Positions 55,012 to 63,786 of a DNA stretch of 64,000 nt are shown piece after piece. A program made the position numbers and the translations under genes. The notes beneath the pieces were generated by a model, which was not told where the DNA came from, did no database searches, and saw only the letters and a list, made by a program, of their open reading frames with translations. Origin of the DNA: Trichothermofontia sichuanensis B231 (lineage in GTDB: Bacteria; Cyanobacteriota; Cyanobacteriia; B231); contig NZ_CP110848.1 of the NCBI RefSeq assembly GCF_026240635.1, positions 64,501 to 128,500 on the forward strand. Reading direction: 5' to 3'. The first letter of the stretch is position 1; the number at the start of each line of letters is the position of its first letter.

Positions 55012-55230
55012 ATGGCTGTTGAAAAAGTAAACTCTTCGTCGAGCTTGGCAGAAGTGGTCGATCGCATCCTGGACAAGGGGATTGTGGTTGATGCCTGGGT
55101 GCGGGTTTCCTTGGTAGGGATTGAACTGCTCGCCGTTGAGGCGCGGATCGTGATTGCTTCCGTGGAAACCTATCTGAAGTATGCCGAAGCGGTTGGTTTG
55201 ACGGCCCAAGCGGCGGTTCCCGCTGCCTAA
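55012..55230 (+). CDS. gvpA: Gas vesicle structural protein GvpA
   Basis: The 72-residue protein starts [20 protein letters not shown] and continues [40 protein letters not shown] and [12 protein letters not shown]. This is nearly the universal GvpA sequence, a helix-beta-beta-helix unit that polymerises as ribs into the gas vesicle wall. GGAG lies before ATG 55012. It is followed after 409 bases by gvpC. Only one gvpA copy is present here, while some cyanobacteria have several in tandem. Confidence 0.98.
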   Translation: MAVEKVNSSSSLAEVVDRILDKGIVVDAWVRVSLVGIELLAVEARIVIASVETYLKYAEAVGLTAQAAVPAA

Positions 55231-55639
55231 GCTCAGATCTGGGGGAGCCAGTCCTGGCGAGAGCGTCCCACTTTTGCTACCCTCACGCTCAATCCCTCAC
55301 GCCTAGGGCTAGGGAGATTGATCCGGCTCCCCTTCGTCCTGTGGGCGAAGGGGCGGGGGAGGGGGGGATATCCTGGCTCTCCTGCTTTAGGGAGCTTTAT
55401 CGCTATCATCAGGCGTATCAGGACCCATCACAACCCGCGATCGCATTGCGTTTCCAAGGGGAAATTGCATTGCGTCTCCCTTGGCGCATCGCCCACGGGT
55501 GGGGGGATGCGCGATCGCACCCATCAATTGCACCTACTCAATTGCACCTACCAGTCAATTGCACCTACCAGTCGCAACAATGGCAACAGCAATCTTCATC
55601 ACGGCATTCACGGTTCACGTTTAGCGGGGGGAAAGGATT
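55231..55639. other. gvpA-gvpC spacer with short tandem repeats
   Basis: This 409-base gap includes three near copies of CAATTGCACCTAC spaced 17 bases apart (about 55526-55575), and GC-rich runs (GGGGCGGGGGAGGGGGGG). No terminator could be assigned with confidence and no gene was found. A weak gvpA terminator here would explain the usual excess of GvpA over GvpC; that is inferred. Confidence 0.5.
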
Positions 55640-57112
55640 GTGGCTCTCAAGGATGTATGGCAGGCTGCACGGCAACAACGACAACAGGAAGTCCAAACGC
55701 GGCAAGCAGAGGTTCGTCAGCAGTTAACGACGATTCAAGCCCAACTGCAACAGGAGGCGGAGCAACTGCGGACCGATTTGGGCCTGTTTCGGTTGGGGCT
55801 GGCTAGTGAAAATCGGGCACGACAGACCCAATTCCAGCAGGTGCGCAACGCTTTACAACAGTTTCGCCGATCGCTCCAGCAGGAAACCCAGGCATTTCTG
55901 GGTGATGCACACCAGCAACGGCAGCAGCAGGCGGCGATGACAGCCCGAGATTTGGATGAATTTGTGCGTCTCCTTAAGGCTGACACCGCCCAGTTCCTAT
56001 CCGATTGCGCCGCTGAACGGCAGGCCGCCGCCGCCGCCGTTGCCAAACAACTGCAAGCCTTTGTGCAAGCCCTCAGACAGCAAACAGCGGAGTTTCTGGC
56101 GAGTGCGGCGGCCAATCGGCAAGCGATGGCGGCAGCCCTGCTCCAACAACTGGATGACTTTGTGCGATCGCTCCAGGTCCAAACCGCCCAATTCCTTACC
56201 TTGACAGCCCAGGAACGGGCGCAAATGGCCGAAGCGCTGATGCAGTCTCTAGGGGATTTTCGCGCCCGCTTGCGGGAGACAGTGGCGGATCTGCGCCAGG
56301 ATTTGCAATTGGATATTACGGAAATCCAGGCCCGTGTGGCCGTGTTACGGGCTGAGACCCAAACCTTTCTGACTGATACTCACGCAAAACGGCTCAAAGA
56401 TCAGGCCGAATTGCTCCAAACTCTGGCCACCTATTACCAATCCCTGCAAACCGATGTTGAGGATTATCTGGACGAACTGGCCCTGATCCGGCAAGCACGG
56501 GCTAATCAGGTCCACCGCTCCCTGGCCCAAAGCCGCCGCGATCGCGAAGCTGCTGTTGCTGAGCTGTTCGATCGCTTTGCCCGATTCCGGGCCGAGCTGC
56601 AAGCCTTCCGGGCCAACTTGGCTCACTACGTGTGGGGAACGGGAACCCCCCTGCCCGAACCGCCCCCCCTACCGCCCAAGGCAGCAACCAAACCCGTGGT
56701 CTCTGCCCCACCGGCTCAGGCCCAAACCCCGCCGGCAGCCCCTGCCAAACCTGCTCCGCCTCCTTTGACGCCGCCCCCTGCCAAAACAGTTACCCCACCC
56801 CAGCCAGAAGCTGTGACCCAGGTAGAATTTACGCCCCCGCCTACCCCGAACCCTGCATCGGCAGCCATCGCTCCGGAGCCGCCCCCGGCCCCGGCTCCGC
56901 CTGCTGCCCAGTCAGACTCCGCTAAGTTAGACTCTGCCAATGCTGTTTACGATTATCTGAAAGCTTGCCAGGGGGCGCGGTTGGCCCAGATTGAAGCAGC
57001 CCTAGGAGCTAGCCGGGTGCAAACGGTGAATGCGTTGCGATCGTTGATTGAACGCGGCATGGTTACCCAGCGTGATCGGATTTACTATATCAACGGAGGA
57101 GCTGAAGCGTGA
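55640..57112 (+). CDS. gvpC: Gas vesicle protein GvpC with proline-rich linker and C-terminal winged-helix-like domain
   Basis: The 490-residue protein starts [20 protein letters not shown] at GTG 55640. Four contiguous 33-residue repeats run 82-213 (starting ETQAFL, DTAQFL, QTAEFL, QTAQFL), with a fifth at 239-271 and diverged ones around them. GvpC repeats bind the outside of the GvpA ribs and stiffen the vesicle. Residues about 345-427 are a Pro/Ala linker. The last 55 residues ([47 protein letters not shown]) look like a winged helix, matched at the end of GvpN. Classical GvpC is about half this size and lacks the tail. The stop overlaps gvpN as GTGA. Confidence 0.88.
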   Translation: MALKDVWQAARQQRQQEVQTRQAEVRQQLTTIQAQLQQEAEQLRTDLGLFRLGLASENRARQTQFQQVRNALQQFRRSLQQETQAFLGDAHQQRQQQAAMTARDLDEFVRLLKADTAQFLSDCAAERQAAAAAVAKQLQAFVQALRQQTAEFLASAAANRQAMAAALLQQLDDFVRSLQVQTAQFLTLTAQERAQMAEALMQSLGDFRARLRETVADLRQDLQLDITEIQARVAVLRAETQTFLTDTHAKRLKDQAELLQTLATYYQSLQTDVEDYLDELALIRQARANQVHRSLAQSRRDREAAVAELFDRFARFRAELQAFRANLAHYVWGTGTPLPEPPPLPPKAATKPVVSAPPAQAQTPPAAPAKPAPPPLTPPPAKTVTPPQPEAVTQVEFTPPPTPNPASAAIAPEPPPAPAPPAAQSDSAKLDSANAVYDYLKACQGARLAQIEAALGASRVQTVNALRSLIERGMVTQRDRIYYINGGAEA

Positions 57113-58617
57113 CCACGATTCTGCAAGCGCGATCGCGCGGATTTGTCAGCACACCGTCAATTGAACGGTTAGTCACCCGCGCCCTACGGTACTTACAATC
57201 GGGATTTTCCGTGCATCTGCGGGGTCCTGCGGGTACGGGTAAAACCACCCTCGCCATGCACTTGGCTGATCTCCTCGGTCGTCCGATCATGTTGGTGTTT
57301 GGGGACGACGAGTTCAAGACCTCGGACCTGATTGGGAACCAGTCGGGTTATACCCGCAAAAAAGTTGTCGATAACTATATTCACAGCGTCGTCAAACTCG
57401 AAGACGAATTACGTCAGACCTGGGTGGATGCTCGGTTAACCCTGGCCTGCCGGGAAGGCTTTACCCTCGTCTACGATGAGTTCAACCGCTCCCGCCCGGA
57501 GGTAAATAATGTGCTCCTGTCGGCGTTGGAGGAGAAGCTGCTGGTGTTGCCGCCGACGGCCCAGCGCAGCGAGTATGTGCGGGTCAATCCCCACTTCCGG
57601 GGCATTTTCACCTCGAATCCAGAGGAATACTGCGGTGTGCACGGCACCCAGGATGCCCTGATGGACCGGTTGGTGACGATTAGCGTCCCAGAACCGGATG
57701 AACTGACCCAGCAGGAAATTCTGGTGCAAAAGGTGGGCCTCGATCGCCCCGGTGCCGCCACGATCGTGCAACTGGTAAAAGCCTTTCGCAACCAGGCCAA
57801 GGTGGAAAAATCCTCCGGCCTGCGGTCCTGCCTGATGATCGCCAAGGTGTGCCACGAACACCAGATCCCGATTACACCCCTCAATGCGGACTTCCGTGAC
57901 ATTTGCAGTGATATTCTGCTGTCCCGCACTGGCATTAGCCTGGAAGAGGCCACCACCCTGCTGTGGCACTGCTTGAATGAAATGGCGAGGCAGGAAACTG
58001 AGGCCACACAGGTACCCGGACGTTCGTTGGAGTTGGAAGCTCCCCAGGAGCCAGGTCTGGCTCTGGTCAACACGGATAGCGAGGATGAGGATCTCGAAAA
58101 CGAGGATCGCAACGCGGACCTGGCGGACCTGGATGGAGAGCCGCTGGCGATCGCCCATGAAACCCCAACCCCTCCCCCCCCCGAGCCCGAGCCAGCCCCC
58201 GTTGCCCAAAAACCTGCTAAACGGACCTCACCAACACCCAAACTGGCGTCGGCTGTGCCCACAGAACCGAAGCCGCTTGCCCCACCAGCGGTGGCGACTG
58301 AGACAGTAACTGAGACAACGACGATCGCCCCAACAGCGGTTGAGCCAGCGGCTGAGCCAGCGGTTGCTTCGGAAGTTCCACCAGCAGCCATCCCCGATTA
58401 TCCCCAGGCCGTTTATGAGTACCTGATTCAGCAGCGGGAGGCCCGGTTAACCGATATTGAGCAGGCGTTGAAACTTAGCCGTGTCCAGGTTGTGGATGCA
58501 ATTCGCACCCTGTTGGCAACCGACCTGATCTTGAAACATCGGGATGGGCCGGAAACGCGGGAGGGGGGAAAAACTCGATACCGTGTTAATGTTGCTCCAG
58601 AGGATACGGAGACGTGA
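57109..58617 (+). CDS. gvpN: Gas vesicle AAA+ ATPase GvpN with proline-rich linker and C-terminal winged-helix-like domain
   Basis: The 502-residue protein starts [20 protein letters not shown] at GTG 57109. The AAA+ core has Walker A GPAGTGKT (39-46), [20 protein letters not shown], Walker B TLVYDEFN (119-126), [20 protein letters not shown] and the sensor region [20 protein letters not shown]. It ends near 300. An acidic then Pro/Ala/Thr-rich linker follows, and a C-terminal domain at about 434-495 ([40 protein letters not shown]), like that of GvpC. GvpN is usually 300-370 residues. It acts in vesicle assembly and enlargement. Confidence 0.92.
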   Translation: MTTILQARSRGFVSTPSIERLVTRALRYLQSGFSVHLRGPAGTGKTTLAMHLADLLGRPIMLVFGDDEFKTSDLIGNQSGYTRKKVVDNYIHSVVKLEDELRQTWVDARLTLACREGFTLVYDEFNRSRPEVNNVLLSALEEKLLVLPPTAQRSEYVRVNPHFRGIFTSNPEEYCGVHGTQDALMDRLVTISVPEPDELTQQEILVQKVGLDRPGAATIVQLVKAFRNQAKVEKSSGLRSCLMIAKVCHEHQIPITPLNADFRDICSDILLSRTGISLEEATTLLWHCLNEMARQETEATQVPGRSLELEAPQEPGLALVNTDSEDEDLENEDRNADLADLDGEPLAIAHETPTPPPPEPEPAPVAQKPAKRTSPTPKLASAVPTEPKPLAPPAVATETVTETTTIAPTAVEPAAEPAVASEVPPAAIPDYPQAVYEYLIQQREARLTDIEQALKLSRVQVVDAIRTLLATDLILKHRDGPETREGGKTRYRVNVAPEDTET

Positions 58618-59066
58618 GCACCGTGACCCAAGCCCGATCATCGACTGCGACCCCGCGTACCATTACCACCGCCACCCAAGGGTCTACCCTGGCGGACATT
58701 TTGGAGCGGGTTCTGGATAAAGGGATTGTGATTGCGGGGGATATTTCAGTGTCCGTCGGTTCGACCGAGTTGCTCAGTATTCGCATTCGCCTGCTGGTGG
58801 CCTCGGTTGATAAGGCGCGGGAAATGGGGATCAACTGGTGGGAAGGCGATCCCTTCCTGAGTCACCAGAACCAAACCCTGCTGGCGGAAAATCAGCAGTT
58901 ACAGCAACGCTTAGCGGCGTTAGAGTCGCAGCTAAAGGCATTGCAACAGGCCAGTGAAACTCCGTTAGCAGCAAATCCAGCCGCAGTGGCGACAATGACC
59001 GAATCTGCCCAAGCGGCTCCCCCGCGATCGCCCCCCTCAGAGGCATCTTCACCGGACATGGGATAA
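58614..59066 (+). CDS. gvpJ: Gas vesicle protein GvpJ
   Basis: The 150-residue protein has the GvpA-like core [40 protein letters not shown] and [20 protein letters not shown] at 22-85. The WW after the core is typical of GvpJ. A coiled coil follows ([20 protein letters not shown]), then a Pro/Ser/Ala tail. GvpJ is a minor shell protein probably in the conical caps or in nucleation. Start GTG 58614 overlaps the gvpN stop as GTGA, so the three genes are translationally linked. Confidence 0.95.
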   Translation: MSTVTQARSSTATPRTITTATQGSTLADILERVLDKGIVIAGDISVSVGSTELLSIRIRLLVASVDKAREMGINWWEGDPFLSHQNQTLLAENQQLQQRLAALESQLKALQQASETPLAANPAAVATMTESAQAAPPRSPPSEASSPDMG

Positions 59067-59082
59067 TCGTCGCAGCGATTGT

Positions 59083-59187
59083 TATGGTCAATCCAAATAA
59101 GAACGATACAGTTCTTCGCTACCCTCTCCCGCTCTGGGAGAGGCTGGGGGTGAGGGTGCTGTTTCAACCTAAATCGCAATAACTATA
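59083..59187. repeat. Family B repeat, subtype 2, copy 5
   Basis: It begins TATGGTCAATCCAAATAAGA and ends AATCGCAATAACTATA. It lies inside the gas vesicle cluster, 16 bases after gvpJ, and separates gvpJ from the following small ORFs. Confidence 0.85.
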
Positions 59188-59295
59188 CTTTGTGATCGGT
59201 GTTGGAGCCTATCAAAGACGCAACGATTTCTGGGGTGCTGGTATCTTGGTTTTAGACTATGGTTCAGTGTTCAGTTGGCAAGTCTGGAAATTCCT

Positions 59296-59493
59296 ATGAT
59301 CACGGTAAAAACCCTCCGTCATGTGGCTAATGCCCGTGTGATTCGCAGTTTCCGATCGTGTCCTAGTTGGCGGCGCTTAGATACCCGCAGCAGCGATCGT
59401 GCCCGCATGGCAGCCGGTATGGCCCAGATCCTTGCCCAGGAAGCCCGTCGCCAATGGTGCCAACTCAACTGGCAACAGCGGCCCAATAATTAG
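59296..59493 (+). CDS. Small basic protein, 65 residues, within the gas vesicle cluster
   Basis: The product starts MITVKTLRHVANARVIRSFR and continues SCPSWRRLDTRSSDRARMAA, GMAQILAQEARRQWCQLNWQ. It is rich in Arg and Trp and predicted helical in the second half, without membrane segments. The frame opens at a TTG 21 bases upstream, but ATG 59296 is more natural. It is not clearly related to known Gvp proteins; a small basic protein in a gvp operon may be an accessory factor. No strong ribosome binding site was seen, so its status is open. Confidence 0.5.
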   Translation: MITVKTLRHVANARVIRSFRSCPSWRRLDTRSSDRARMAAGMAQILAQEARRQWCQLNWQQRPNN

Positions 59494-59608
59494 AGAATCG
59501 TGTCTAGTTTTGAGCACATTAGTTTTGCCTTTTGCCTTTTGACTTCAACCCCCTATTACCTGTTCCCTGTCCCCTATCCCCTATCCCCTTCTCCCTAGAG
59601 GTTACGCC

Positions 59609-59887
59609 ATGAGTGCTAAAAATCCCCCCCTTTCCTCCGAAGCCTATCGACAAATGCTGGTTAAAGATGGCGAACGGCGGTTTCGGGAATGGCATGGTGA
59701 TTTTTTGCGCCATCAACAGGCATTTCGGGCTTCTCTGGCCGCCCAGCGCGATCGCTATATTCCGTCAGAAACCTATCGGCAGATGCTGGTTAGAGATGGC
59801 GAACGGCGGTTTCGGGAATGGCATCAGAATTATCTGAACTATCAAAAGCAATATCTGACTGAATTGGCCGCAAGTCGTCGCTCGTGA
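59609..59887 (+). CDS. Two-repeat protein in the gas vesicle cluster, position of gvpX
   Basis: The 92-residue protein consists of two 43-residue repeats. The first is SSEAYRQMLVKDGERRFREW with HGDFLRHQQAFRASLAAQRD, the second PSETYRQMLVRDGERRFREW with HQNYLNYQKQYLTELAASRR. The DNA of the two repeats is almost identical over about 60 bases (59644-59703 and 59773-59832), so the duplication is recent. Each repeat should be a pair of helices, with conserved YRQML, ERRFREWH and an aromatic heptad. As I recall, Anabaena has a gene named gvpX between gvpJ and gvpK; this may be its counterpart, but I cannot show homology. It overlaps the gvpK start by GTGA. Confidence 0.7.
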   Translation: MSAKNPPLSSEAYRQMLVKDGERRFREWHGDFLRHQQAFRASLAAQRDRYIPSETYRQMLVRDGERRFREWHQNYLNYQKQYLTELAASRRS

Positions 59888-60363
59888 TCCCCATGAGTGC
59901 TTCCCTGGATTTATCAGAATCTACCCCCCTGGCCACGCCCCGTCAAAATCAGGAGGCTGGCTTAGCACCTTTGTTATTAACGGTGGTCGAACTCATCCGG
60001 CAATTGATGGAAGCCCAGGTGATTCGGCGCATGGAGGCAGGACTATTGTCGGATGCGGATTTGGAGCGGGCTGCCGATAGCCTGCGGCAATTGGAAAATC
60101 AGGTTATCCAACTCTGCGAAATTTTTGACATTGATCCGGCTGATTTGAACATTGATCTAGGTGAAGTGGGATCGCTCTTACCAAAAGAAGGGGGGTACTA
60201 TCCTGGCGAAACGAGCGATCAGCCTTCGTTGTTGGAATTGCTCGATCGCCTACTGCATATCGGCGTTGTCCTCGAAGGTGACATTGACCTTGGACTTGCC
60301 GAGTTGAGTTTAATTCAAGCCAAGCTCCGCCTAGTCTTGACCTCCCGTCCTGTTGGGGCTTAA
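59884..60363 (+). CDS. gvpK: Gas vesicle protein GvpK
   Basis: The 159-residue protein has the full GvpK core: GLAPLLLTVVELIRQLMEAQ, VIRRMEAGLLSDADLERAAD, SLRQLENQVIQLCEIFDIDP, ADLNIDLGEVGSLLP and SLLELLDRLLHIGVVLEGDI with DLGLAELSLIQAKLRLVLTS. GvpK is an essential minor protein of vesicle formation. A start at GTG 59884 overlaps the previous stop by GTGA, the same arrangement as in gvpN and gvpJ; ATG 59893 is the alternative. It is the last gvp gene seen. No gvpF/L or gvpG follows within 3 kb. Confidence 0.95.
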   Translation: MIPMSASLDLSESTPLATPRQNQEAGLAPLLLTVVELIRQLMEAQVIRRMEAGLLSDADLERAADSLRQLENQVIQLCEIFDIDPADLNIDLGEVGSLLPKEGGYYPGETSDQPSLLELLDRLLHIGVVLEGDIDLGLAELSLIQAKLRLVLTSRPVGA

Positions 60364-60457
60364 ACCCTTGTGTGCCTTCATGCCTTTTTGTGTGCTGATG
60401 GTGACTTCACCATCTGGGAGAGACTGGCGGTGGGGGCCATCGCTGCTCCTTACAGTT

Positions 60458-60564
60458 TATGGTCAATCCCAATAAGAACGATACAGTTTTCCCCTCCCCT
60501 CTCCCGCGCTAGGAGAGGGGCTGGGGGTGAGGGGGCTGTTTCAGCCTAAATGGCAATGACTATA
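60458..60564. repeat. Family B repeat, subtype 2, copy 6
   Basis: It begins TATGGTCAATCCCAATAAGA and ends GGCAATGACTATA, with the hairpin CCTCTCCCGC...TAGGAGAGG inside. Directly after it, at 60567-60594, a piece of family A (TACAGCTTTTACCTAATTTA) is found. Confidence 0.85.
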
Positions 60565-60645
60565 ATTACAGCTTTTACCTAATTTACTCAGGGATTAACA
60601 GAGTACAGGGAGCAATCGGGGTGCGTCATCCTTAGATGTGAGTTG

Positions 60646-60858
60646 TTAGTAGCTATCGTTACCATCCGTTACTTGGATACCCAACAATCGGTTGGCATAG
60701 TTGAGGCGATCCGAGATGGCTTGACGCCAGTTAAGGCTAATGTCGGGATCGGTAATTGCTTCCTGCGCTAGTTCCCGGTAAACAGCACTGGTGGCAGCAT
60801 CAACCCGCTCAAGCAGATTCAGGTTGTGATAGATCACTTTCGGCGACGTTAGCATCAT
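60646..60858 (-). CDS. Small hypothetical protein, 70 residues
   Basis: The protein starts MMLTSPKVIYHNLNLLERVD and continues AATSAVYRELAQEAITDPDI, SLNWRQAISDRLNYANRLLG, IQVTDGNDSY. It is predicted mainly helical and soluble. GAGGG precedes ATG 60858 at a good distance, supporting the start; the frame runs five codons further upstream. I do not recognise a family. It lies downstream of gvpK on the opposite strand. Confidence 0.6.
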   Translation of the reverse strand: MMLTSPKVIYHNLNLLERVDAATSAVYRELAQEAITDPDISLNWRQAISDRLNYANRLLGIQVTDGNDSY

Positions 60859-61052
60859 AATTCTTACCCTCAAAATGGGGACCTATGATTAATCTTCGGT
60901 TATGACACGGGAAAACGTCCAAGGATTAACAAAATTAGAGATGTCGCGACATGTTTCTACATAAGATCAACAACAATCAAAATTTATCAATACTTCTACA
61001 TCAAAATACCCTCCGAGATGGCTAGGTACCTCCACCTGGTTAGTAACATCGG

Positions 61053-62072
61053 TTAGCGATCGGGCGATCGCCCCGCTTCCACTGCTTGGGTATCTGCGCT
61101 CGTCAGGTTGCTTGCTTGCAGGGTTTTGACAAAAAATTCCTCCAGGGTGGGGCGAGCCAAGTTAAGGGTGACAATTTGCGCATTCATCAGGCGCAGGCTG
61201 GCCAGAAAGTCTTGGGGTTCCCCCTGCAGGTGACCTTGCCAATAGCTATCCTGGTAACTCAGATCCGGCACCCATTGCTTCAGCACCGTGGGATTCCCAT
61301 TGCGGCCCTTAACCGCATAGGTGTCCGTGGTTCCCAACAATTCATCTAAGGACCCTACACAGAGCAGTTCCCCCGCCGCTAGGACGGCCACCCGATCGCA
61401 GATTTGTTCGACGTCTGAGAGGACATGGCTATTGAAGAAAATCGTCTTTCCCTGGGCCTTGAGGGCCAGAATAATCTCCCGAATTTGCCGTCGTCCCAAG
61501 GGATCTAAGCCAGACATGGGTTCATCTAAAAACACCACTTCGGGATCATTAATCAGGGCTTGGGCAATTCCGATCCGTTGCAACATCCCCTTGGAATATT
61601 TGCGCATCTGGGTTTTACGAGCAGCTTTTTGGGAGAGGCCCACCAGATCCAGGAGAGCAGGAATCCGTTGCCGCGAGACACGCGTCGGAATTTGGAACAG
61701 ACCCGCTGTCAGTTGCAAGAATTCCCACCCGGTCAGAAAGTCATAGAAATAAGCATTTTCTGGCAGATAACCCACCCGTTGCCGCGTCGCCTGGTGACCG
61801 AGCGATCGCCCCAGTAATTGGCCTTGCCCCCGACTCGGTCGCACGATGCCCAAGAGTAACTTCAACAGGGTGGTTTTGCCAGCCCCATTGGGTCCTAGCA
61901 GGCCAAAGGTTTCTCCCCGGTACACCTGAAGCGAGCAGGATTTGAGCGAGTGGATTTTCTGCGTTAGCCAAAAACCTGTGCGATAGGTTTTCGATAGGTT
62001 ATCGGTTTGGACCACGATCGCGGGTTCTGGTACAGATGGTGTTTCGGGAGACAACGGAGCAGCAGCGTTCAT
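61053..62072 (-). CDS. ABC transporter ATP-binding protein
   Basis: The 339-residue protein has Walker A GPNGAGKTT (about 60-68), Q-loop GYLPENAYFYDFL, signature SKGMLQRIGIAQAL (YSKGM), Walker B PEVVFLDEPMSGLDP and the H-loop FFNSHVLSDVE. A C-terminal extension (after 240) holds VKGRNGNPTVLKQWVPDLSY and ends with LEEFFVKTLQ. This layout is that of the CcmA/NatA-like exporters and ABC-2 type transporters. The permease gene is not adjacent in the window. The start MNAAAPLSPETPSVPEPAIV leaves a flexible 20-residue N-terminus. Confidence 0.9.
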   Translation of the reverse strand: MNAAAPLSPETPSVPEPAIVVQTDNLSKTYRTGFWLTQKIHSLKSCSLQVYRGETFGLLGPNGAGKTTLLKLLLGIVRPSRGQGQLLGRSLGHQATRQRVGYLPENAYFYDFLTGWEFLQLTAGLFQIPTRVSRQRIPALLDLVGLSQKAARKTQMRKYSKGMLQRIGIAQALINDPEVVFLDEPMSGLDPLGRRQIREIILALKAQGKTIFFNSHVLSDVEQICDRVAVLAAGELLCVGSLDELLGTTDTYAVKGRNGNPTVLKQWVPDLSYQDSYWQGHLQGEPQDFLASLRLMNAQIVTLNLARPTLEEFFVKTLQASNLTSADTQAVEAGRSPDR

Positions 62073-62317
62073 GGCACCAAAGGGATTCCTGATGACTCAA
62101 TAACAACTCAAGATCAACTGCCCCCAACCTACCTGATTTTTTGACGTAAAGATCACCGCTTGCTTGATCAAGCCCTTTCGGGGGTTTCACCCACCCAGGG
62201 AACGACCCCCTATAATAAACACAGATTCGCAGATTCATAAATACGGTTCTCATCGGGTCAAGGCAGGATCAGGATGAATCGCCCGAACCCGTGCTGTTGC
62301 TGGGGGCGCAGGAAAGC

Positions 62318-63640
62318 ATGGTTGATAGCCTAGGCTCGAAGTCTATTTTAGACACCCTCAAACAACGGCTGGGAATCACTGCCCAATTGGAGCGTCGTTT
62401 GCACAGCCAGTCTGATGCGGCGGTTTATCGAGTTTGGCAACGAAAGTTTGTGTGGATACGCACGGGATTGGCCCTCAAGCTGGCGATCGTATCCTACTCC
62501 ACATTTTTGATCCTGGGACTGCTCTTGCCTTTCAATTTTGGTCAACTTCTAATCCCCTGGCAGGGCATGGCTGGGGTGACGCTGCTGAGCCTCATCCTCA
62601 TGGCGATTGTCCACCGCACGCGGCTGGGACGGCGATTTCCCAGCCTGATTTTTCTGGCGACTTCCTGGTCCATTACCCTGATTGAACAAGTCTGGGCAAC
62701 GCTGAATGGGTTTGCCCTTCAGGGTCTCTTTGCCTGGACTCTGGTCTTTTTAGTCCAGGCGACGATCGTTCCCGTGCGCTGGCCCCTCCATGTGATCGCC
62801 CAGGGGGGGGTCTTAGCCTACTACTGCCTGGTCAATCTGGGTTTGGGGCTAACCCTGACGGAGGCTAAACCCCTGTTAGATGTGGGCACGGGTCTATATC
62901 TGTTCTGGTTTTGCACGATCGCCACGCTGACTGTCTTTCGGTATGAACAACTCCAGCAAGCCCAATTTCGCACCCGCCGCCAACTGGAGGCCGCCTATAG
63001 TCGACTCGAAGTCGAGAAGGCCCAATCCGAGCGCCTCCTGCTGAATATTCTGCCAGCGACTGTAGCCCAAAAGCTGAAGCAGGAAACCACGACGATCGCC
63101 GAAAGTTTTCCGGAAGTTACCGTTTTGTTCGCTGATATTGTTGGTTTTACCCAACTCTCTGTGACCTTACCCCCTACCCAACTGGTCGGTTGGCTCAACC
63201 AGATTTTTTCGGCCTTTGATCAACTGGCAGAAAACCTACAACTCGAAAAAATCAAAACTATTGGTGATGCCTATATGGTGGTGGGGGGATTACCGATTGC
63301 CCGGCCCGATCATGCTGAAGCCGTGGCGGAAATGGCCTTGGGGATGCAACAGGTTGTTAGGGCCTTCAATGCCGAACACAACCAGAGCTTTAGCCTGCGG
63401 ATTGGCATGAATACGGGTCCCGTGGTGGCGGGCGTCATTGGCATCAAAAAGTTTATCTATGACCTCTGGGGTGATACCGTCAATATCGCCAGCCGGATGG
63501 AATCGCAGGGCCTAGCCGACTGCATCCAGGTGACTGAGGCCACCTTCCAGCGCCTGCACGATCGCTACCAGTTTAGAAAACGTGGCACCATCACTGTCAA
63601 AGGGCGCGGGGAGATGACAACCTACCTTTTGATTGGATGA
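62318..63640 (+). CDS. Membrane-bound adenylate cyclase, class III
   Basis: The 440-residue protein has six or so TM helices at about 45-205 (KLAIVSYSTFLILGLLLPFN, VTLLSLILMAIVHRT, and others), a short coiled coil (LEAAYSRLEVEKAQSERLLL, NILPATVAQKLKQE) and a C-terminal cyclase domain. The metal aspartates are in VLFADIVGFTQLS and KTIGDAYMVVGG. The adenine-specifying Lys (EKIKTIGDAY) and Asp (LWGDTVNIASRMES), and the transition-state Asn and Arg in NIASR, are present, so it should make cAMP. ATG 62318 has AGGAAAGC before it; the frame opens at a GTG 27 bases upstream. No receptor domain besides the TM module. Confidence 0.92.
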   Translation: MVDSLGSKSILDTLKQRLGITAQLERRLHSQSDAAVYRVWQRKFVWIRTGLALKLAIVSYSTFLILGLLLPFNFGQLLIPWQGMAGVTLLSLILMAIVHRTRLGRRFPSLIFLATSWSITLIEQVWATLNGFALQGLFAWTLVFLVQATIVPVRWPLHVIAQGGVLAYYCLVNLGLGLTLTEAKPLLDVGTGLYLFWFCTIATLTVFRYEQLQQAQFRTRRQLEAAYSRLEVEKAQSERLLLNILPATVAQKLKQETTTIAESFPEVTVLFADIVGFTQLSVTLPPTQLVGWLNQIFSAFDQLAENLQLEKIKTIGDAYMVVGGLPIARPDHAEAVAEMALGMQQVVRAFNAEHNQSFSLRIGMNTGPVVAGVIGIKKFIYDLWGDTVNIASRMESQGLADCIQVTEATFQRLHDRYQFRKRGTITVKGRGEMTTYLLIG

Positions 63641-63694
63641 TGAGGGGGCCTGCCGAAGTTTATTTAGAATTCATGGAATACTCGGACCTTTGGA

Positions 63695-63786
63695 CGGAGA
63701 GGGAGGGATTCGAACCCTCGGTACGGCCTTACGATCCGTACAACAGATTAGCAATCTGCCGCTTTCAACCACTCAGCCACCTCTCC
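63695..63786 (-). tRNA. tRNA-Ser (GCT)
   Basis: The minus strand has acceptor stem GGAGAGG/CCTCTCC with discriminator G, D-arm GGCTGAGTGGTTGAAAGCGG, anticodon loop TTGCTAA (GCT) and a class II variable arm (GTACGGATCGTAAGGCCGTAC). The T-loop is GGGTTCGAATCCC. Confidence 0.95.

Noticed and set aside
57436-58391. Long minus-strand frames (257 and 306 residues) opposite gvpN
   Set aside because: Both are antisense to the AAA+ core and linker of gvpN, have low-complexity composition and no family motifs.
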